Shown here: positions 1 through 11,907 of the stretch, in pieces
Position numbering within the stretch: the first letter of the stretch is position 1
Layout of the letters: each line of letters starts with the position of its first letter
NCBI GenBank assembly: GCA_933207985.1
Contig: OW240921.1
Span: 16,882,985-16,946,984, forward strand
DNA: 64,000 bases
Direction: 5' to 3'
DNA from: Pelobates cultripes
Taxonomy: Eukaryota; Chordata; Amphibia; Anura; Pelobatidae
The notes under the pieces: model-generated
The model's input: only the letters and a program-made list of their open reading frames with translations
Told to the model about the DNA's origin: nothing
Database searches by the model: none
Made by a program: the position numbers and the translations under genes

Positions 1-285
1 AGTGTGTATAGTGTATGCAGTGTTTGTACTGAATGCAGTGTGTGTATAATGAATGCAGTGTATGTGTGTGTGTGCTGGATGATGTGTGTGTGTGCGCTGG
101 ATGATGTGTGTGTGTGTGTGTGCTGGATGATGTGTGTGCTGGATGATGTGTGTGCTGGATGATGTGTGTGTGCTGCATGATTTGTGTGTGTGTGTGTGTG
201 TGTACTGGATGATGTGTGGGTGCTGCATGATTTGTGTGTGTGTGTGTGTGCTGGTTAATGTGTGTGTGTGTGAGGGGGGAAGCTT
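1..285. repeat. GT-rich micro/minisatellite
   Basis: Irregular (TG)n tract broken by repeated ctggatgatg and gaatgcagtg words. Reading frames through it are low-complexity Cys/Val/Met strings and are not genes. Confidence 0.85.
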
Positions 286-289
286 TTTT

Positions 290-690
290 TTCAATTTGTG
301 TATGCATTTTTTAAAAATTTTATTCCCCCCTCCCTACTTTTTACCTTCTCAGGGAGGGGGGAGATTGCATTCCTTAGTGGTCCGGTTGTATGGTGGAGGG
401 AACCAGCCGCTGAACACGGGGGACCAGCACACTCTGTGTTCCATCTCCAGCTCTGTCTAACTCTCGCGAGACTCGCCTGTGTGCTGTGCGGAGCGTTGCC
501 ATGGTAACCCGTGGCAACACTCTGACGGCCGCGGGACTCGCGAATGTGAGACACAGAGCAGCAGGAGAGGGAACACAGAGTGTGCTGGGCCCCTGTGTGC
601 AGGTACCAGGGCATGTACTGCAGGACTACTAGCGGGAACAGCGTTCCTGCTTTGGAAAAAGTTCCTGCAGGACCCGAACCCTGGTTGTTA
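290..690. repeat. GC-rich inverted-repeat segment, probable DNA-transposon debris
   Basis: An imperfect long hairpin. The outer arms at 421-442 and 570-591 are reverse complements at 21 of 22 positions. Inner arms at 495-501 (gttgcca) and 512-518 (tggcaac) flank the centre. Base composition differs sharply from the AT-rich surroundings. No coding family is recognisable in either strand. A non-autonomous DNA element is the likeliest source, but I could not place its ends. Confidence 0.5.
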
Positions 691-1334
691 TACATTAATG
701 TTTCAGTGCTGATTTGCTCTCAAAATGTTTTTGGATTCGTTACAGTTATAATTGCGAATAGAATTACCATATTCCACCATTGTTAGAGACATTTATAGAA
801 ATGTTTACTGCAGAACTACATTGAAATCATTGCTACCTGCAGAGTCAATTAATCACCAGGACTGTAAAGAATAATGAGTAAAAATAACCACCATAGATTT
901 TAATGTGAAGTCCTACACTTGTTACAGGAAATGGGTGAGGGATGAAAACTTTTCTGTAGGGGGAAATCAACTAGTTGACCCAATTTCATTTCCTCCAGCC
1001 AACTAGACTGGTACCCATCTTCTTTAGTTTGCAGATCCAGGAGAATAAACAGGTATGACATAATGGTGAGTTTAAATATCCACGGAATCCCATATTAGCA
1101 CTAGCTTGTGGGTAGATACAAAATATAGGATATGCAACCATGTATAAAGCCATCACTTTATAATGCCTGGAAATTGCATTATTTTCTCCTAATAAACTCT
1201 TCACCATTATAAGTATTTTTATTACATATTTTGAGGTCAGGATTAGAGTTGAGGTTGCAGTTAGGATTACGGTTACAGTTTAGTCGATATGTGTTAGTGT
1301 AATTAATGGGTTAATGGGAGAGTAAGTGTTACAT
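691..1334 (+). other. Upstream region of receptor 1, duplicated at about 10250-11640
   Basis: No gene seen. This stretch aligns by eye, with substitutions and small indels, to the region upstream of receptor 2. For example, the segment around 1060-1200 has a close counterpart at 10620-10770. It marks the 5' part of a tandem duplication unit. Confidence 0.65.
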
Positions 1335-1583
1335 TACTTACTCCTGCTCTCTGTCTCATAAACTGCAGGTTGCTTTAATTACTACTCTAGTTATTGTGTA
1401 ATCTAGTTATTATTATAAAAAGAGAGTAGAAACAGAAAAACAAATGTTCTGATTTTGATATTTAGCCATGGAGTCAGTGTGTCAAATTAATGGAGAAGGT
1501 ATGTTTTATTTGAGAAGTGTGGTGGGAGCTGGGATGGAGTATTATTGTACTCTTAATTTATTTTTTCATTTCCTTTTTATAAG
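1335..1583 (+). promoter_or_regulatory. Candidate promoter, non-coding first exon and short intron of receptor 1
   Basis: A TATA box (TATAAAAAG, 1414-1422) is followed about 30 bases later by a candidate first exon, about 1444-1498, ending in a consensus donor (aag/gtatgt, GT at 1499-1500). A pyrimidine-rich tract and acceptor AG at 1582-1583 precede the coding exon, giving an intron of about 85 bases. The same TATA, donor and acceptor order is kept upstream of receptor 2 at 11694, 11779 and 11894. An intronless coding exon behind a small 5' UTR exon is common among chemoattractant receptor genes. TSS and splicing are inferred. Confidence 0.55.
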
Positions 1584-1595
1584 CAAAATTACACA

Positions 1596-2648
1596 ATGTC
1601 ATGGAATGTGACTTCAACGTCTACTATCAACACAACTACTAGTGAAGGAACAATCTCTCCAGTTATTCCAACTTCCAATATCTTCATCACTCTAATCATG
1701 TGTATCACTTTTCTTTTTGGACTGGTCGTGAACAGTCTTTACCTTTGGGTTCTTGGATTTAGGATAAGCAAAACTGTTAACTCCACTTGGTTTTTCCATT
1801 TTATTCTGGCTAACCTAGTATTCACCCTGATCTTACCATTTATAGCAGTTTATATGCTCACATATCCTCACTGGATATTGGGACTTGTCATGTGTAAGCT
1901 TCTGAACTCTTTAATGTCTGTTGCAATGTTTGAAGCAGTTTTTATGCTCACAGTCATCAGCATAGACCGTTATCTACTGGTTTTCCACCCACACTGGTAT
2001 AGAAGACACATGACGCCTCGCTATGCAACTATTATCTGCATATTCATATGGGGATTGGCCATCATCTGTAGCTCTCCTTACATTGTGTTTCGCCAACTCC
2101 GAAAAGAAAAAAACGCCACTTTTTGTCAGAATGATTATACTCTTTCTCGAAAATGGGATTCTCAACATAGAGAAATTAAGATCAAATGGATCCTTTTCAC
2201 ATTCCGTATTCTTGTAGGTTACCTCCTCCCATTTTTTGTTATCCTATTTTGTTATTTACAAATTGCCCTAAAGTTGAAGAAAGAGAAAATGGCCAGAACT
2301 AGCAAGCCCTACAAGATCATCACCATTGCAGTTCTCTCTTTTTTTGTCTGTTGGTTGCCTTACCATTTGTGGTATGGAATGAGTATAGAAAAGGGAAGGT
2401 TCGAAGAAACCACCCTGGGAGTATTACGAATCCTTACTACTTGCTTGACATGTTTAAACTTCTGTTTCACCCCAATATTTTATCTCTTTATTGTTGATAG
2501 CTTCAAGAAAGTGTTCAAAAAGTCTATATTGTCCTTGATTGAGTCGGTGCTTAATGACGCCTTTGTGTCAATGAACCGAAGCCTAGAAGAAAAAATGCAA
2601 CATTCCTCATCTTTTGTCAGAGATGAAATGAATGTAGACAATATATAA
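1596..2648 (+). CDS. GPR33-like chemoattractant-type G-protein coupled receptor (receptor 1)
   Basis: An intact 350-residue class A receptor, expected in the plasma membrane; its ligand cannot be read from the sequence. Seven hydrophobic segments lie near residues 29-52, 63-86, 100-125, 143-163, 198-222, 239-262 and 276-299. C100 and C177 are the likely TM3-ECL2 disulfide. DRY is at 124-126, CWLP at 252-255, and TPIFY replaces NPxxY at 292-296. The TM2 aspartate position reads Asn (LANLVF). N-terminal glycosylation sequons are at N4 and N12. Resemblance to GPR33 is strongest in TM2-TM4 and in the KKVFKKSIL segment after TM7. The ATG is 13 bases after a conserved splice acceptor and aligns with starts of the other copies. 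Formyl-peptide or CMKLR1-type relatives are alternatives for exact orthology. Length suits the family. Confidence 0.9.
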   Translation: MSWNVTSTSTINTTTSEGTISPVIPTSNIFITLIMCITFLFGLVVNSLYLWVLGFRISKTVNSTWFFHFILANLVFTLILPFIAVYMLTYPHWILGLVMCKLLNSLMSVAMFEAVFMLTVISIDRYLLVFHPHWYRRHMTPRYATIICIFIWGLAIICSSPYIVFRQLRKEKNATFCQNDYTLSRKWDSQHREIKIKWILFTFRILVGYLLPFFVILFCYLQIALKLKKEKMARTSKPYKIITIAVLSFFVCWLPYHLWYGMSIEKGRFEETTLGVLRILTTCLTCLNFCFTPIFYLFIVDSFKKVFKKSILSLIESVLNDAFVSMNRSLEEKMQHSSSFVRDEMNVDNI

Positions 2649-3291
2649 ATGTTTTACCTGAAATTACTGGAAACCATGGAACATTTTTTTTTCAAGGTTA
2701 ATTTCAAGGTTGTTTCAAGGTTAATTTCCAAAAAGCATGTGTTCTAACACAAATACATTTTTATATTGTCATAGCTAAGAATTGCTCAAAAACCCATCCA
2801 CAACTACATTAAATTAATACCTTCAGAGTATCTATTTACCAATCAAGTATCTTGATCTCCAGGACAATGTGGAATTAAAAGGGATCAGCTAGCATTTAAC
2901 TGACAAAAGCCATGCCCTTGACTGAATATTTTTGTATAAGCTTTTCAAATTATGTAATATTTTTGCATAAATAAAAGAAATATGTATATATATTTTTAAA
3001 CATATCATATAGAAAAATATAATAAATATATCAAAAAATATCAAAATATTAAAATATATATAGTTTTCAATATTAAATAATTTTAAAACGTAAAAAAGAA
3101 ATTATCCAAAAATATTTAATGAAGTTCTGTATCTACTAATTAATGATAGGTTACGTTTAGTGCACACAATAAGATACATATTAGAGATTATTCTTATAAA
3201 GAGATATATTATAAGAAATTCAGTGATGTAAAATATCTTGAAATGACTCAGAAATATACAGTCAATAAAATAATAAAATATGCCTCTGGGA
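2649..3291 (+). terminator. 3' UTR and AT-rich flank with polyadenylation signal
   Basis: AATAAA at 2970-2975 lies about 320 bases past the stop and is the first good poly(A) signal. The remaining sequence to 3291 is AT-rich with nothing recognisable. Confidence 0.5.
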
Positions 3292-3410
3292 GACAGCCAC
3301 CAAGGGCAGTCTTAATCCTACAATGTATGCATTGCAGTTTCTCTGAAACTGTAATGGTTTAACTTGCAGGGTTAAAAGGACAGGAAGAGTGCATTCAGAC
3401 TATTAAGTAT
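3292..3410. repeat. Fragment of TTAA-family MITE interior
   Basis: It shares the tttctctgaaactg core and the adjoining gcagggttaaa-type word with the complete element at 15733-16149. Neither terminus is present. Confidence 0.4.
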
Positions 3411-4019
3411 TTTGGCATCAACGATATTCCTCTCTAGTACATGATTAATTTTCCTTTAACTGCTGTTTTGTAACATTGCTAATTTAGATGTTTGTGAATG
3501 AATTCAATTTATTTATGTTATAAAGGTAATTATACAGTATGTAAATATAGTACACCATAAAATATAGTGTGGGTATCCAGGAGCTAAAATACAATGAATA
3601 TAGAATAAAATTAAAATGATAAACAGTGAGTAAATACAATATTCAGAATAGTATGTATGTAACCCTTAATTAAATGCCCATAATATGAATAAGATGGAAA
3701 GTCCAAAGTAAAATATTAATCCAAAATAAAATATAAATCCAAAGTAATCTAATCTATAAGTCCTGGATGAAATACTTTTATCATAAATAACCCTAACCCT
3801 GCTTGTGAAGACAACACCGGGCTGATGGTATTTATACCTTATAATATACTTTTATGCATTTAAAAGTTATTTAAGGTCTATGACAGAGCATATTAGTATA
3901 AGGAACTAATTGCCCAAATAAAACTTGTAGTAATGCCACAGTGCAAAATAAAAGTGACTTAACTTATGAAAAAACAGATCAATTTATTAGTTAAAAAATA
4001 ATAATAATTACAAATGTAA
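3411..4019. other. No gene seen; AT-rich
   Basis: Low-complexity AT-rich DNA with a short taaccctaaccctgc word near 3790. No supported coding or RNA feature. Confidence 0.6.
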
Positions 4020-4400
4020 AAAATGGTGATCAAAATCAGAGGATGGCAGATAGTCCAGTATATAGGAAATAAGATAAGCAAGTAAACTTGTAGTCCAGAC
4101 CCTGATGGTTGAGGATTGTAGTAGTTAATATTTCCTCTGTATCCTGGCAGCCGGTGAGGACGGCGTGCATGTCACCGTGTGTTACACCTCCGACCTCACA
4201 TTGAGGGGTGAGCTCCGTTCTCACTAGATGATGTTGATGTTCGGAATCCTTGGTTGACAGGGATGCTTGCAGTTCAGTCTCCACTGGCAAATGCTCCTCT
4301 TAGTCAGATGGCGTGATTTGCCTTACGCGTTTCGTACGGTGCAGCCCTACTTCATCAGAGCCTTCTAATCTACATGGTATATGGCAGTTTATATATGCCC
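4020..4400 (-). mobile_element. Penelope-like terminal repeat fragment with eroded hammerhead motif
   Basis: On the minus strand, CTGATGA (plus 4352-4358), a helix II hairpin and GAAAC (plus 4329-4333) occur in hammerhead order. Helix II pairs GTAGGG with CCGTAC with one mismatch. The flanks expected to form helix I no longer pair, so this copy looks decayed. Penelope-like elements are known to carry such ribozymes in their terminal repeats. Confidence 0.5.
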
Positions 4401-5825
4401 ATGCTTAAGTCACTAATTGCACATATGGGTTCTTCTTTTGGAAAATCATCACATACATTACTGAATTAATTTAGGTATGAATAAAACATAAGTAACATAT
4501 GTTTCCTCATTATTTTCATATTATTCACTTTTTTCCTATTATACATAGATGTATAGTTTAACTGTCATGGAATCAGTAATAATAAACCATTTATGCCATC
4601 ATTCTTACTTGTTATCTAGCACTGTCGGTCAGTTCATGTAATAGATTGTTAAACAAATTATTAAAAATATTATTAAAACATGATTAAAAAATTCTTAAAG
4701 AATTGATTATGGAACTCATTATAAAACTCTTTGTCAAACCTATTGTCGAACTTATGAATATTGTTATATTTAATTAAATATATATATATATATAACATAA
4801 CTTGGGAAAGTTAATTAGTGTGCTTAAATTGATTAAAGATCTCCAATTTGAAATATGATCTTCAATCACGTTAGTATAATACATGATATCCTAGATATAT
4901 TAGTACACAAAATGATTACATCAAAATGTTGCACAGAGAATATTGATACTAAATAACTACCATAATAACATTATACAGAGACGACTATATGGGAATAAAA
5001 CCGAAGAATAAAAAATAAAAAAAGACGTGGATCATGAGATAAGCAAAGGATTCGTCCCTGCTTAGGGCGAAAAAGAATAGCTCACCCAACAATGGACAGA
5101 AATGGCACAGAAGATTACAATATGTATTTGATACTAATTAAAATTGAAAAGCATTATGAAAAATTGCAACATTGAAAAGGATAATGGTGCCGGTGGAAAG
5201 ATAACTAATAAGATCAATGCTAAGACATGGAGTGTATGGAGCAAAATAGAAATAGAGTGTACAGAACAAATTGAAAGATAAATATCAGTAATGAATAGAT
5301 AAAACATAATACGATGAATATGAATTTATCCTTAATTGGGGCGGGAGAGAGTAGCTGGCTAGAACTGAGACTCTACATGAGTAAAATTGCCACTAGAAGT
5401 TACGAAATGATTACAGATCGTAAATGCTCATTAGGGAGCTTTACAGAATATTGAAAGTGAAAAGGAATAAGGGTGCTGGTATAGATAGTGTATTGGTGAG
5501 GAAATAGGGACTAAAAATAATAATAGTAACATAGAAATAGAGATATAATACAAAGAATAAAATTGATAAAAAATAAAATATAAAAAAATAAAATATAAAA
5601 AATGGAAAAATAAATAAAAATAAAAATAATAATAGAATAAATAAGAATAAGATTCAACATTAGAGATAATCAATAAACAGAGATAAAAACAAAAAGTAAA
5701 ATAAAAATAAAAATAAAGGGAAAATCAAATAAAAATAAAAATAGAATAGAATAGGAGTAGATATACATACATGAGTGAGAATTAAATTAAAATAAAAGTA
5801 AATATAAATATAGAATGAGAAAGTG
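4401..5825. other. No gene seen; AT-rich to A-rich DNA
   Basis: AT-rich sequence, strongly A-rich from about 5510 to 5820. Nothing supportable. Confidence 0.6.
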
Positions 5826-5865
5826 GAATCTATCTGTCTCTCTATCTGTTATCGATGTTTATCTA

Positions 5866-5896
<31 letters not shown>

Positions 5897-5939
5897 TGTA
5901 TCTATCTATCTATCTTGTATCTATCTATCTATCTATCTA

Positions 5940-5979
<40 letters not shown>

Positions 5980-5987
5980 TGTATCTA

Positions 5988-6054
<67 letters not shown>

Positions 6055-6063
6055 GTCTGTTTG

Positions 6064-6094
<31 letters not shown>

Positions 6095-6111
6095 GTCTGT
6101 CTGTCTATCTA

Positions 6112-6150
<39 letters not shown>

Positions 6151-6167
6151 GTCTGTCTGTCTATCTA

Positions 6168-6207
<40 letters not shown>

Positions 6208-6239
6208 TGTATCTATCTGTCTGTCTGTCTATCTATCTA

Positions 6240-6274
<35 letters not shown>

Positions 6275-6283
6275 GTCTGTTTG

Positions 6284-6326
<43 letters not shown>

Positions 6327-6343
6327 GTCTGTCTGTCTATCTA

Positions 6344-6378
<35 letters not shown>

Positions 6379-6395
6379 GTCTGTCTGTCTATCTA

Positions 6396-6430
<35 letters not shown>

Positions 6431-6532
6431 GTCTGTCTGTCTGTTTGTCTATCTATCTATCTATCTATCTATTTATCTATCATCTATCTGTCTGTCTATC
6501 TATCTATCTATCTATCTGTCTGTCTGTGTGTC

Positions 6533-6585
<53 letters not shown>

Positions 6586-6588
6586 CAG
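5826..6588. repeat. Compound (TCTA)n/(TCTG)n microsatellite, about 760 bp
   Basis: Alternating blocks of tcta and tctg. Larger internal repeats are visible: the blocks with atgtatctatc and tgtttgtctatc near 5970-6065 recur near 6205-6290. All three plus frames stay open only because the tetramer has no stop codon. Confidence 0.95.
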
Positions 6589-7635
6589 TATGAATTTGTT
6601 TGTTTTGCCTTTTCTGAATAAATGTATATTACATACAAATCATTTGCTTGTCTTGTATGTGGTTAATATTATGGGCATCAACACTAGCATGAAATATCTG
6701 GTTTGTGGTGTTTGTTTTGCATTGAGTCTGGCACCTTCCTTTAATGCACCCTTCTCATGAAACATGTACAAAGAATTTAAGAAGCAGAAACTTTTCACCT
6801 AAAGAAGAAGCCTCTAATGAGATGGTGGAGCACCTAATTCTCCAACACAACTTAAAGTGTATACAACACAGTGCATTAACACCAAGTGCATCAACATAAA
6901 GATCCTTTAAAATATACAGTGCTATAATATTTTGGAGTTTCCAACTACATATTATTCCTTTATCCAATAAATATTTTTATATCATATTGTTCTTTAAACA
7001 TTACTTAAAGTGCCAATAACAAATTATTTAATTGGCCAGAAATTGGTTATGAGAGACCTCAGCTCTAGTGGACTTGCTAAGGTCTACTGTAACCATCTAA
7101 CTACCGTTTATAAAGCATAAGCATCACAAGACGATGATACGAGACAAACAACATATGTGCTTCATCATGTTCTACTCTGCACTCAGCGTTACGTTTACTC
7201 TTAAAAGGGAACCCTCATTAAACAGGATTTTTAATATTATGTTTACTGATCATTATATTTAATAAATATGTATTTTGTAAGTGTGAACAATAAACATGAA
7301 TATAGAAATCCTCACCACTTTATCCTGCACGGGAACCCCTGTATTACCCCACTGTTCTCTTGAACACAATACATTTCAGAATTTGCGCCTTACATTGTGA
7401 TGATTGTGGATCTCTACCTGTAGTAAAAACACAATGTTCTAAGTATGTGTATGTGTGAATAGAGCAAGGACATGATTTACACTCTCACACTCTCTCCCAC
7501 ACACGTCTGCTGCACAGAAACTAGTTATTGAGGCGGACTAGAGAGGAGACTGTACGACAAAAGCAATGGGAGCCCCTGACAGGTAGGAGAATGGATTGGG
7601 GAGAGAAGAGACCCAAGTCTGGGGGTACAACGTGA
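6589..7635. other. No gene seen
   Basis: Mixed-complexity intergenic DNA without convincing ORFs, RNA genes or recognised repeats. Confidence 0.55.
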
Positions 7636-7985
7636 TTCGAGCACTTGAAAATTTGAACCCAAGACAACTAAATTGGAGTGGAATAGACAATAGTACTAGG
7701 TGATTAAACACATAGAAATCTAGGTACATAGGCACACAAAGCTGGGAGAGACAGACACACAAAGCTGGGAGGGACAGACACACAGTGCTGTAAGAGACAG
7801 ACACACAGAGCTGCGGGAGACAGACACACAGAGCTGGGGGAGACAGACACACAAAGCTGGGAGAGACAGACACACAGTGCTGTAAGAGACAGACACACAG
7901 AGCTGCAGGAGACAGACACACAGAGCTGAAGGAGACAGACACACAGAGCTCGGGGAAATAGACACGGACGTGGATGTCCAGCATC
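7636..7985. repeat. Minisatellite with a flank shared with 12738-12975
   Basis: About eleven copies of a roughly 21-bp unit containing gagacagacacacagagctg run from 7735 to 7965. The preceding 100 bp matches the flank of the related array after receptor 2, so both derive from one duplicated block. Confidence 0.8.
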
Positions 7986-8147
7986 AGTTAGATGCAGAAA
8001 GCACCTCTAGTGGCTGTCTGGTAGACTGCCACTAGAGTCTGTCTTAGTGCTGCAATGTAAAGATTGTAAACATTGGGCAATAGGGACACTGTACCTAGGC
8101 CACTTCAATGAACTGAAGTGGTCTCAGTGCATATAGTGTCCCTTTAA
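7986..8147. mobile_element. TTAA-type MITE, one end only
   Basis: It ends in catatagtgtccctttaa with TTAA at 8144-8147, the terminus seen in complete copies at 15733-16149 and 55582-55748. The left end is missing. TTAA target sites are typical of piggyBac- or Kolobok-type elements. Confidence 0.6.
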
Positions 8148-9560
8148 AGAAATGGATGTTGAGACTATTGAAAATAGTCATTATATGATTCCCTTAAAAT
8201 AATCTTTGCTAATCATCACCCCCTTAATGCTTATCTTAGACATACAATAAATGGTTAACATGTATTGTCAGTATGTCCTTTGCTTTTATTTGTGACCTTA
8301 TCTTAAATGCTGGCAATATTTTGTGTTTTTTTTTTTTTTGCATTAATATAGAAAACATGGGGGTGGTGTAAATAGATCACATGCTTAAATAAAAAGCTGT
8401 GTGAATATAGGTGTCTTTCACCATGTTATTTGGTTTTGTTTTGGCACATTGATGCAGAGCTTTGGAAGGAGGTGTTTTTAGGCAGTCGAATAAAGCGATA
8501 GCAATAACTATTATTTGAAAAAGCCTATTTTGGGCGAAACGCATTGTGTTTTTATGATCTTGTTGTAATAAAAGTATTTTTAGACTACCTATATTTCTAT
8601 GGTCAGTCCTCTTACTTTTATTTTTTGCTATTTTATCCTGGCTGATTTTTTATTATTTTTAAAGATCCAGTACTACAAAGAAATCCTTAGGTGGGGATTA
8701 TTCCACTCACGCCTGGTTCATAGAGCAGTGTGGCTGCTCTATACACTGTAAGTACGTTTCGTTTTACCTTTTAGCACCAATTTTATCTACTGAGAACATT
8801 ATGGGCCCTCTTTTGTGCTTTTTTCTTTCATAAATCCTGCATTATATACATCACCAGAAGGATATCCTACATGTGGGGAGTTTAAATTCCACTGTATGCT
8901 GTTTTACTTAGAGCTGGTTATAGCTCTTTTCACTGTAAGTTGGTACTCTTAGGACCTCAGTGTTTGTTTGTAGCTGCAGGTGTCATACGTTATTGCACCA
9001 TTGGGTTTTTCCCTTATTTTTATGTATTTTATATGCTGACACGTACTTGAGACGTTGAAAGAAGTATTGAAGAATCATCTATTGTCCAGCTATATCCTAC
9101 ATGTGGGGGGTTTCAAATACCACTGTATGTGGTTTTACCTAGAGCTGGGCATAGCTCTATTAATTGTGAGTTGGCATTTCTCTTTCTGTGTTGTTTATGA
9201 CACCATCTCCTAATGGTTTTGCACTATTGGTCCCTCTTTGTTTTTGCTTTTGTTTTTTCATATTAACTACTGAGGACCCAATCAAGAACCAAAGAATACC
9301 AACCCAAGGTCCACCTTGTATTTTCAGAGACTCTTTTGTAAATATTATCTCACATGTGTTCCATTTAGCGCACCCTGTATTTTTGTTGTTTCCTGTTCTC
9401 CCAGATTCATTGAAGGTTTTGAGGGTTGCCCTTCCCCCCAGGTGTGCAACTCCATCCACCCCTGTGATTAGTACTGTAGCGCTGTTCCACCCCAATTACT
9501 ATTTTTTCAATAACTATTGTTACCTCTCTTTTTTTGTAATCTGTTCTCATTTTACTTAAC
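8148..9560 (+). mobile_element. Penelope-like terminal repeat remnants with tandem diverged units
   Basis: A gcc/ggc hairpin followed by gaaacgc at about 8523-8552 is an eroded hammerhead 3' half. It is followed by aataaaagtattttt, as after the good ribozyme at 61035. A diverged unit containing an atatcctacatgtgggg-like word and tagagctggttatagctc-like word recurs near 8690, 8865 and 9092, and again near 43120-43380. No coding region is supported. Confidence 0.45.
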
Positions 9561-9829
9561 ATCGAGGAAGTGAGATTGAATATATTATTTGTGTTATTTT
9601 TTAAGATACCAATAGTGTGAGTTTTACTCAAGTTTTTTGTATCTGGAAATACACAGTAGTTGCTTTCCAACCAGACTGAAAACAAAATGTGTCCTCATAA
9701 TACTCAAAGATCATCCAGAATAATTTGCTTGAAATAAACTGGGGATTGATAATTCCTCTGTGCTATTAACTATAAAGGATATGTGTTTTCAAAACTGTCA
9801 ATCATTACTGGATTCAAATGATAACATTC
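9561..9829. other. No gene seen
   Basis: Short AT-rich intergenic stretch without recognised features. Confidence 0.5.
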
Positions 9830-9906
9830 TTAACCCCATAAGGACCAAACTGGAATAAAAGGGAATCATGACATGCCACACATGTCATGTGTCCTTAAGG
9901 GGCTAA
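9830..9906. mobile_element. Short TTAA MITE (ttaacccc family)
   Basis: A 77-bp element starting ttaaccccataaggacc and ending gtccttaaggggctaa, an inverted terminal pair. It is related to copies at 36928-37007 and 51075-51196. Confidence 0.75.
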
Positions 9907-11640
9907 AAAGAACTTAAAGGTAGGAAACCAAGAATACATGTTGGTCACTACACATACAAAATACAAACATTACTACATGTACATGCAAGATGAGATACAC
10001 ACATGAGATACAACCCACCTGGTTATACATTACGTACCTACATCGTACACTCTCTGCTCTGTACGTATTTTATATTATTGCCAAGATTGTGGCAGAGATT
10101 ATCATTGAGCTACACCTAGGAAGATTCAAATCCAAATTGTGACATGTTTCTGCAAGGTCCAGCTCTGAAACAATGAAGAAATGGATTTTTAACAACCACA
10201 ACATTAAGTTTGCATAAAAACACAATCTAGGTGTGGTGTGGCTGTAAATATATTAATGTTTCAACTGGTTTGCTCACAAAATGTTCTTGGACTTGTTGCA
10301 ATGCTGATTGCAAATAGAATGACCATATTCTAGCATTGTTAGGGACATTTATATAAATGTTTTCTGCAGAACTACATTAAAATTATTGCTACCTGCTGGG
10401 TCAAGTAGTCACCAGGACTGTAATGAATCATGAGTAACTATAACCACCACAGATTGTAATGTGAGGCACAGGAAGTCCTGCACTTGTTACTGCAGATGGG
10501 GGACTGATGAAGATGTTTGGTTAGGTAATTCAACTAACTGACCTAATATGATTTGTTCCAGCCAACTAGACGTGTACCTGTCTTCTTTAGTTTGCAGACC
10601 CTGGAGCATAAACAGGTATGACATGATGGTGAGTTTAAATATCCACTGAATCCCATAATAGCACTAGCTTGTGGGTAGATACAAAATATGGGATATGCAA
10701 CCATGTATAAAGCAATCACTTCATAATTCCTGGAAACTGCATTATTTTATCCTAATAAACTATTCACTGTTATGTATCATTTTATAACATATTTGTGGCC
10801 AGGATTAGAGTTAAGGTTGAAGGTAGGATTAGGGTTAGTGTTAGGTTTAGTTTATATGTGTTTGTGTAATGTATGGGTTAAGGATATAGTAAGTAATAAA
10901 GTGGTGTAAGGGTTAAGGGGAGGGGTTTACTGTAATGATGGCAATGGCAGATACGTGTGAATGCCAGTCCCGGGTGGCAGCTATTTCAGCGGCCACCATT
11001 AATTCATTTTGGAAGTTAATGCTTAACTGTTGCCACTGTAGTTGTTATAGTCTGTGGTCACAATGCTCAGACAACTATCACCATAGGAAATGAAGTCCAC
11101 AACTGGTAATGATTATACGATTCTCAGCAAGCCAAATGGGTATTGGAAAGTGGGAATGACTTATTCTATGATGAAGTGTGTATTTACAGATGAAGAGACA
11201 GGCTAAATTTCACCTCCCCCACTACCCTTCCAGTCTATTTTCATCTCCATCAGTCTCTATTCCTCACCTGTTTTTCAGTGTTATCATTTCCCACATTCCC
11301 TCACTGACATCTTCTCCACTCTGTGAATTGCTAGCAAATGTATAGATGAAAAGTTCTCTTCTTTCATTTACAATAAAGTTGTGAGTGCCATAGTAGACAC
11401 ACATTATACATAGACTGCCATCTGGGAAGGAACTCTTCGTAATCTATTGTAATATATAATAAACTTTAGCTATTAATTTCTAACAAATGTATTGACTTTC
11501 CTTAGAATCTGTAGAACGTATTGTCCCTCCCTGGTTAATCAATTCTCTGCAGGCAGTTGATATTGACTTTTATCCTGAGAATTGAGTGACAAGGGAGAGA
11601 AGAGGAACCCTCCAACAGGAGATTCTCCTATTCTCTGTCT
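9907..11640 (+). other. Upstream region of receptor 2, paralogous to 691-1334
   Basis: No gene seen. From about 10250 it aligns with the region before receptor 1. From 10900 to 11600 it holds extra sequence absent from the receptor 1 copy. Confidence 0.6.
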
Positions 11641-11895
11641 CATAAACAGCAGTGGTTACTTTAATTACTACTCTACTTGGCATATTTAGTACTTATAAAA
11701 AGAGAGTAGGAACAGAGAAACAAATGTTCTGATTTTGATATTTAGCTGTACAGTCAGTGTGTCAGAGTCATGGGGAAGGTATGCTATATTAGGGAAGTGT
11801 TTCCATCATGCACCAATTGTGTTTTAGGGTGGCATGAGCTGGGATGGCGTATTATTGTACTCCTACTTTATTTTTAATTTCCTTTTTTTTAAAAG
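11641..11895 (+). promoter_or_regulatory. Candidate promoter, first exon and intron of receptor 2
   Basis: TATA box at 11694-11702, donor aag/gtatgc with GT at 11779-11780, and acceptor AG at 11894-11895 after a T-rich tract. It matches the receptor 1 arrangement, so splice signals survive although the downstream coding exon is broken. Confidence 0.5.
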
Positions 11896-11907
11896 ATAAA
11901 TCACACA

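Noticed and set aside
5815..6760. Three overlapping plus-strand frames of 256-301 codons
   Set aside because: They are translations of the tetranucleotide repeat, which lacks stops in every frame; low-complexity Leu-Ser-Val-Cys-Ile-Tyr strings only.
7538..7984. Minus-strand repetitive Cys/Ser/Leu/Pro frames
   Set aside because: They derive from the 21-bp minisatellite, whose unit length is a multiple of three and so stays open.
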